NCBI GenBank assembly: GCA_014526335.1
Contig: JACTAT010000004.1
Coordinates: 2,006,077-2,070,076, forward strand
Direction of reading: 5' to 3'
Length of the DNA: 64,000 bases
DNA from: Chrysaora quinquecirrha
Lineage: Eukaryota > Cnidaria > Scyphozoa > Semaeostomeae > Pelagiidae
Under the pieces are notes generated by a model that ran no database searches, was not told the DNA's origin, and saw nothing but the letters and a program-made list of their open reading frames with translations. This document shows positions 54,401 to 63,400 of this stretch, in pieces. Within the stretch, counting starts at the first letter, position 1, and each line of letters opens with the position of its first letter. A program made the translations under genes and the position numbers.

Positions 54401-57400
54401 GCCAAAATAAGAGGGGAGCTTAAATGAGAGAATGGGCGTATTTCAAATTTTCACATGAAAATGGAGGCTTTATAGAGAGGGGGGGCTAAAAAGAGAGAAG
54501 GTGCTTAATAAAGCTTTTACGGTATGTCTTTTATTGCGTATAAAATATCTTTATGCGCTTTTTATTTTATAAGGAACCTTCCTTCTAAAGTTCCTTATTT
54601 TTGATTGAATAGTAGTACCGAAATTTCCTTAGTAGTCCCTCAATTTTGGATGCATATTTAATGTCATGACTATTATAAAGAGACACTTTTATGTAAGCAA
54701 AGCTGGAAACCACTCAAGGAACAGTTTGATACATGCGTAACGTAAAATGTATGTGAGGTTTGACCGCACATGAACGGCTTCCAAATTCTTGATTATTTGC
54801 AGTGGTAAAATGATTCAAATTGAAAGTCCCTTATTAGCAATTTTATCTTGTTATAATATAATTATATATATGATTAAAATTTTAATTATGATTAATTTTA
54901 ATTTTAATTTTAATTTTAACTTTGTCTTGTGCACTTTTTTTAATAAGCAACTTGACTACCGGTCCAGCCCTCGAAGTTGCTTAACGTATCTGGTCTTACA
55001 GCTCTCACAGAATGACTGGGTACCCCCTAAAAACTCTATTTCTGGCTCCTTTCATGCTGTTCAATGTAATTGAAAAGTTTGCAATGATGTTTTGTATAAA
55101 AATAGGGATTTCAACCAAAAATTTGAGCAAATCTCAGCCCTTAGTTGCTTATTGACCAGTTGCTTATCAAAAAAGCAGTGCAATTTCTTTAAATTTTTGG
55201 CCTTCTACATGTACACAATTTTATTATAAGAATACTTTATTTTTTGCCGAGCCTCGATTATTCTTAAGCTTATTCGATTTTGAGCCTGAAAATATTCTTA
55301 AATTATTCTTAATCATCAATGTTGTAAATTGGCCTGAAGATCAAGAGAAATAAGTCAAATCTTTGTTATTTTATTAATAAAAAGAGTTACTATATCAAAG
55401 AGTCAGACAGGATGTATGCATTTCAAAACAATTACAGTTGCCTGACAATCACACTTATTGTGCAGTGTAAAAAACGCAGAGAAATAAAAATGATCCTCGT
55501 CAAGCTTGAGCCTCAGATTATTCTTAAATAATTCTTAAATTTCAGCAATTTTGAGCCTGAATATTCTTATAGACTGTATTCTTATTAAAAAAAGTGTGTA
55601 GGCTCCTTATAAAGTGGTTCTTTATTAAAAAGGATTTTAACATAAAGTATTGAAATATTCAAAAAATTATAAAAATAATACTCTTTTTTGTATTAGATAC
55701 ATCTTGAAACTCTTTGTGTTAAAATTAATGGGCTTAAAAGAAAATTCCTCCGTTAATCTTTCCTGAAAATTATTTTTGGAAATCTACTTGTCTTTCTTCC
55801 TTAAACTGTTTCAAGGATTCTTTGTCGGGCTGTCACTTTCAGAAGTGGTAGACTTTTGATTAATGATTAATGATCAATGATTAATAGTGATTAATTTTTG
55901 TCTGGTTCTTCAGACTCTTAATCAGAAGATTAAAGTTACTTAATAGACTTTTAAGGCTTTTTGAAGCTATATAATTTGCTAGATTTTCATTCCTCGTAAA
56001 ATTAAGGTGATTAGACTACTGGGTGTGGCGCTAATCCTAGGATTATTTAAAAGTATCTTGCCCTATCCTATAGCTTTAAACGTTGAGGTAAAGTGAGGTG
56101 AGATGCCCGGCGAAGATTAATTTTTTTACCTTAAGGTCAAATCGTACTAAAACTTGATCCAGGGGATCTTTCGACATACAAACTGGCAGGAATGATGCCC
56201 ACAATGCTTCAGTTCCTCCTTCCCCCCCCCCCCCTCATCGACCAAGGGCTTTCCAAAAGTAAAAGTGCCCCATTTCGGAAATTATTTTTGAACGACTTTT
56301 CCTTAATCATTATCTCTCAAACTAGTATCGATTCTTTTAATCAACACAGTCTTTCTTGTGTTCTTCCACCATGATTTATAGTGACCCCCCCCCTTCCTTA
56401 CTGACTCTCCTGCGCGTTGTACTGTCAGTCACATTCTCGCACTGTCAGTTTCATTGTTCAGTGTTATTTTCAATCATTTTTATTTTGTTCAATGCAAAAA
56501 GTTAGAAAATGTTCCATGAAGAGTCATATCCAAAGAAGACGGCCGGTACAGTTAACAATAGAGGGACACTTTTTCATAGTCGAATATTTCTATGCGTTTG
56601 TGTACCAGGACACTTCTGCATAAGGGTACAAAAACGCGTAGTACACCGGCCATTTTAGTTTCCTATAAAAGTACTTGTAGTTCGACATGTAACCTATCTG
56701 CAAGCGAAACTGGGCATTTAGTAGTTTTGAATTGCACAGATCATTCATGTTACTACTGAAAGGTTTATTTTTCTGTTTAGAGTTGTTCAACAGCAGATCC
56801 TGTTTACATTCACCCTGCATCTTCAATGTTTAAAAATCTACCTGAATATGTTATTTATCAAGAAATCATAGAAACTTCAAAACTCTACATGAGAGGTAAA
56901 CGAATTGTATATATTTTGTAAACTGTAGACTATTAATAACATTTTATATTCATGAAAAGTATATGCAAATATGTACGGTACTGAAGTATGCTCCACATAG
57001 CCGAAGCACTAAAGTAGAGTAGAGCCTTGGGCTGTATGACTTAGAGAGATACTCAACGATTCCATTGAGCTTTTTAGCTAAATTGAAACGTCGTTTTCCC
57101 TCTAATCATGCAGTCTATGTTACGGCTCTAATCCCATCTACTGTGGTAGTCACTTGTGGAAAAATCTATAGCTAACGTGTAGCCTGATGGTATAATGTTC
57201 AACCGTGTGTATGAGGGTTTTGGGTTCAAGCCTTGGCCGAGTCATACCAAAGTAGTACTAGTCGCCTATCTGCTTTAGCATTCGACCTGAAAGGGAACGA
57301 ATGGGGGTAAGTCTTCTTTGATCAGGGATAGGATTGGGCATCACCCTACCTCAATGGGTGGCCACTGTCAAAGGATAATCTACTACGGTCCACCTAATTA

Positions 57401-60400
57401 CTCAATTACTTATTTCTTGTATATTTTTTCTCTGATTAAATTTCATGGAAGCATTTATTTTTAAAGATTTTGAAGATCCTTCGGAGCCACTTTAAACTGA
57501 CGACGTGTGCTTCACTTTTAAAATTTGAATGCGAGATTTTATGGGGTTTATGAATCTCCGGGGGTCGTTTAGGGGTGCTAGGGAACATGGGAACATCCCA
57601 AATGCATCAAGGGAACAAAGGTATGTTGCCAAAATTAAAAGGGAACAAGAGAACATCGGGAAAGGGATCGGGTAAAATCTTCCCTATCAATCATAGCATT
57701 TTTTAACTGTATGACTGGGCGACTAAATGTCGCCCAGTTCACCAAAATTGTCGCCCAGGACATAAAAATTTAGAAAACTGGGCGACAAGGCACAAGGGAA
57801 ACTCACAGGCAGAACGGAATAGATGTTGCTTTTGCTTGCCTTCAATATAAATTCTGTAGCAACTGTAGCAAGGGGTGGCAGTACATTAGAGCATGAAAAA
57901 TATTTCCCTTTCCAGAATTCCCTTTTCAATGGTTCAACAAAAGTTTTTCTGCAGCAATAGTGTATTTCCTGTGATATTTAATTAAGATGCAGAGGGAGAA
58001 TTTTCAGAATCTTGTGCCATTTTAAGGCCTCAGAGATAGTAAAATATCACGAGCTTCCGGGGGCTCCACCCCCTGGACCCCTGCCGGTGCCCTGCCCTGG
58101 ACTCGCTCAGACACCCAGATGTTTCGGGCAACGACCCACGGTCATTGCTTCTAGATCCGCGCCTGGGTTTTGTTGCCCAGTGAAAAATCCTTAAAAAATG
58201 CTATGCTATCAATCTGCTGAATATCAATCTGAAAACTATTCCTGCAAAACTCCAGGGAACAAGGGGATTTCCTCAAGGGAACAAGGGAACATGTGACACC
58301 CCCCCCCCTCTTAAACGACCCTCACCTCTCTTTGCTCGGATTCGTTTGGAAAGTAGTGTGTGCATTGTTTTCCAATTCTAGGCTTGACATGCATCGAAGA
58401 AAGCTGGTTGCCAGTTTTTGCTGCTTATAAATGCCGATTCTCGAAGCCTTTGGATTCTTTTACACCTCGGTATGATGAAGAGACCGGAAAAGTGAAATGT
58501 CACTTGAACAGTACTTTTGGTATGCAAATTTTTTATTGTGGCACGATCTGTGGTTAAGAAAAATAAAACCGGGGGCGCGCACTAACTTTTGGGATTTTAG
58601 CACGAAGTATCTGCAGCTTTTCAGAATGTTTTGAGAAAATTGACTGAAATCGACCATGTGCAAGAAAACTGAAGGTGCTAGCTCGCCGAAAGTTGCTCGC
58701 GTACATAGACCCTTAATCACACCCAAGCGTAATGACCTAGCCATGTAGTGCGCGCCAACCACGTTAGTGCGTAGGATTTTCGCTGTTGTGATCAAGCTTT
58801 CCTTACTTTCAACGCAGCTTAAGTTTCGGGCAGCTGTGTAGGTATGTGAATCTAACATTAATTCACACATATATTAGGCATCCGTTATTTCTTCATTGCT
58901 TTCCAACCATTTTAGAAAGATGATACTTGTAGAAAACTTTCAAAACATTGTAAAAAACAGTTATTGGAGGCTTTTTCGTCTGCATAGTCTGCTAGACTTC
59001 AGAGTATGAATAGTCCAAAAAGTGTCCTTCGTTTCAAACAAGTATGTGTCAACATAGTTTTCGGCAAGCAGAGCAGCCACCCCTATAACTTCAAAGAACA
59101 ACCCCATTCTAAAACATGATTCAGCCGTATGACAACATTTACCTTACAACCCTGATTTCGCAGAAAATTACTGCTAGGATTGGCTCTGAATAATTGGCAA
59201 AGCAAGATCTTTGTTTCATTTCGGGGTTCTTGAAATCGTCCATATCAAAACCATAAACGCCGGTACTGTGTATGTAGAGTGAGTTCGTTTTCTCAGTTGG
59301 ACTTTTCAACAAATTCTAAATTGCGATGAATAGCAGAATCATTTTCGGGCATACTTAAAAGCTTTTTTCGTCTGACACTCCTCAGAGTATGAACGTCAGG
59401 AACAGACCGAAACAATAGACTAAGGCGAAATTTATACCCAGATGCGGCTCGAAATGCACCAATCAGAAAGAACGAAAAGCTGAATTGACATTGTGTTTTA
59501 AACACCAATCAGCTGGTCGGATACAGCGGGAAGACCAATAGAATTATTTGAAGAGTCCAAGTGAGAAAACGAACTCTTTCTGTCTACACAGAACCGGCCT
59601 TTTGGCTTTGATGTAGACAGATTCCAAAACCCCTAAGTGAGACAAAGATCTTGCTTTGCCAACAATTCTGAAACAACAAATTCTCTTGGCCTTCCCACTA
59701 CATCCCGCAAGCTGATTGGTTTTGAAAACACAATGCCAATTCTTCTTTATTTTTCTGAAAGGTGCATGTCGGCCAAATTCCGTCTTAATCAAATGTTTCG
59801 CTCCGTTTCTGCAGTTTTGTCGCACTCTGAGGATTGTCAGACGATAAAAGCTTTTAGGAATGTCCAAATTTATTTCCACTTTTAATCGCAATATGGAGTG
59901 AAGGATAATTAAAAATATTTCTAATGTCTTTCAGGTCCCCATTCTTGGCCTCTTGCAGCTCAAGAACTTGATTATCCACCAAGTATTGATCGTACAAAAT
60001 GGTTTGCACGCTTTATATTGGAAGGAAAGGTAAATATCGGAATTGTAGATCATTTCGGTATGATGTCACACAGCTTTGAAATTTTTCGAAATCACATGAT
60101 ATCGAGTTTTTGATATGAAAATCTTATAAAGCAGCCTAAAATTAGTCTAGGTACAAAGTTTCACTGTCCTAGCGCTTGTGTTCTTAATTTTATGAGCATT
60201 CAAAGTTCCCGATTTCATAAAGGCTTTCACCGCAAAAAATGAACTTGGTGAAACTTTTTACCCCACACGGTCAAAGCCCTTATAAAATCGTTGGACGCTT
60301 TGGACGCTCGTAGAATCGATAATACACGCTCTGGGATAGTAAAACTTTATACCTAGACTAATTTTTGGGTGCCTTATGCGATTTTTGCATCGAAAGATTG

Positions 60401-63400
60401 ATATCTTGCGATTTCGAAAAATTTTTAATTCTACCGAAATGATCTGTTCACAAATAACCATGTCTCTCATCTTGCATACATTTTCGAGATTTTTTTGGAA
60501 AATTTGATGATGAGGCACGGTCAAGTTTTCGAGAAATATTTCGTTTTTAAGACAACAAATCAAAATCAAAATCAGGCATATTTTTGCAGCACCTTTGACA
60601 ACTATAATCTGTGTCTTTTCTTCAAATTTCAATCGATCAAGTGCACAAAATGCTTTTCAGGCTTTTCTCCTGATAATATCAACGTCCGTATCCTCACTGA
60701 TGAACAAGAAACATGTGACGAGGACACTTTTACCCCCGTCAGTCTATTTTAGGCCTAATACATGGCTAAGCAAAATTTTGAAACTGTATGCTTTGGAATG
60801 TGCCCTTTGGTCAGCGGTCTAAAATTTTCTTCCCTATGTTCACGTCTTATAAATCCAGGACTTATTACTTGAGTCCCAGTTATCGCTCATCAGACCGAGA
60901 CTAATACCAAACCGAGGTCGCTCAAACTGGACCGAAAATGTAGTTCGAGCGTCCTAGTATTCATTTCAATAGCGATAACTACGACTCAGGTAATCAGTCT
61001 AGTAGTTGCCCAGTGCATATAAAAAAATTCGAGTAAAATCAACAGAGATCAGCTCTCACTCTATTGTTTTGATCAGGAAGATTAAGTAATCTCCCTGGTT
61101 TTGATTTAATACAACACTATTGTCTCTATATGTCCTAGAGATGTCTTTTAATGATTCACTTATCGCTGATTTCCTTGCCTCACAACGCTACGCAACCGAT
61201 TCAAAATTCCAGCAGCTGTTCGGACAAAGGAGTACTTATAGCAGTTCATTCACCCTGATGGAACAAAAACTACTGTCTGGCAAGCCCCGAACTCTATTAT
61301 ACATAGAAAAGAGATGCTCTTGTTTTTAGGCTTAAGAATTTGGGCAACCCCCGTTTGGTAAGACCCACGTTTAATTGATGTCTAGAAAAGTTTATTAGGC
61401 ACTAAGGCTCTGGCCAAACGATCAAACATTGTCGGTCCAACACTTTAAATTTGCTTTACAACAAATGTTTGACCGTTCGGCTACGTCCAAAAACATTGCT
61501 TGACAAGCAACAGTAACTAAATTTGTGGCGTGATGTTTGTGAAAAGTTGAGAAAAACATTTTTTGCTTGACGCAAGCAGAAATGGTTGGATGAGCAATGT
61601 TTTTGGACGTCGCCAAACGGTCAAATATTGCTTGACAGGCTAATCTCAAACGTTCGACCAACAAAGCTTGATCGTTTGGCCAGGGCCAAAAAGAGTAAAG
61701 TTAGTAAAGTTAATAAAACTCAAAGAATGGGGCTGGACGTGTTACATGCTCCCATTGATGTACTTTAATGATAGTCACCCTGTTCTGTCAAACGACAGGG
61801 TTTTCAATTATAAGTATTCTAGCTTTGAGGAATTGATTATTTGTAGGTCTGTCATCAACTCGAAGAATTTGTGCCGTATTTGCTGACACCAGCATCAGTA
61901 ATGGTGAAGACATGGGCAAAGTTAGTACACCTTTTCTTATTTCACTTGAAGAAAAGGCATAAACAATAGCCCCATTTACGCTACATAAACTAACCCGGGT
62001 TGGTCCCGGTTAAGCTTAACCGGGTACATTTGACCCGGGTTAGTTTTTGTTTGTAATGTCAGCTTTGTTCTGCGACGAAACAGAGTTAATTATAAAACGC
62101 GGCTATCATGGATTTTTTTTAAGCGCGAAATTTTGTTTCAAACTCACTTGTGCATGCTGTACTTACCACAGAAGCAAACCCGGGTTCGCGTCAGTTTCGC
62201 GCTTACATTTTCGAAAACTAACCCATGTTGGTTTGGCAAGCTTAACCCAGGAAGAACCCGGATAAGTTGCATTTACACTATGGGAAACTATCCTCGGCTA
62301 GCTTAACCCAGGCCGAATTCGGGTTAGTTTGTGTAGGGAAAATAGGGTAAATGAGGTTTCTAAAGAAAACATCCCTAAAGAATACAGCAGACCCGGATTA
62401 AGTTATTTTGATATGTATTGGTGCATGGGAAAGCCCTGTCAATGTTGGCTAAAATTCCATTTCACGACTCGTACTTTCATAAAATTGTGCTTTTGTTATG
62501 CTAATTTGATTATTTTGGCACTTTTGTTTATATATTTAAAATTATTAAATGTTGCAATAAACAAAGGAAATATCGGAGGACATTGGAAAGCTTTTTCATC
62601 TGACACACCTCGTCAGGGACTCAAAAAGGAAGAACAAAACCATGTTGTACTGTAACTGAATCTGCTCCCACGGAATTTCACGAATTAGAAATGGCGGCAG
62701 ATGGCCTAGCTGCTAAAAGCTATCTTTAGCTGTTTGCGCACATGTTACGTCCCACACATAGCACAGGGAAAACAGTTATTTTGATTATCTTACAAGAAAC
62801 AGCTGACGTTGATATTTGATGCTCAAGGCAATTACAATCGTATAAATGAAGCTTTTAAAAATCCCTACAGTGTATCTCTCCAATCCTGATAAAATCTGTG
62901 CGAGACGCTGTTTCATACAAGCCAGAAGTCCCTTCCCCCTTTTCATCATCATCATTTTTATTCGTAAAACACACTACTACAAGTTAATAATTATTATTAT
63001 CAAAATGTGTATTTTATACTACCCAAGTCAAGCAATGCTTATCTAGCTTGGGCCGTAAGGGACAGAGGGCAGAGAGCTGTGGCTAGTATATCTGTCTTCA
63101 TAATTTTGGCCATGATTATAGAATTCTCAAAAGCATTAAACGTGTAGAATTACGTACGTGAGTGTTGAACCGTGGACATCATTGTGGGCAATCTTGGACA
63201 ACTTAAACGCATTTTTGTCCACGTGTTCATAAAAAATGTCTGGGCTCTACGGGTCTGGGTTCTATATTAACTTCTGCAAAGAAATTACTTTCGGGAAAAA
63301 ACTTTTTTCCGCTGTTCAGTGTTTTTCGATACCTTCTGACGAGTGAGTTTATCAACTTGATTTTCGACTGACTGACAAGCAAAAGCCCATGGTAATAAGA

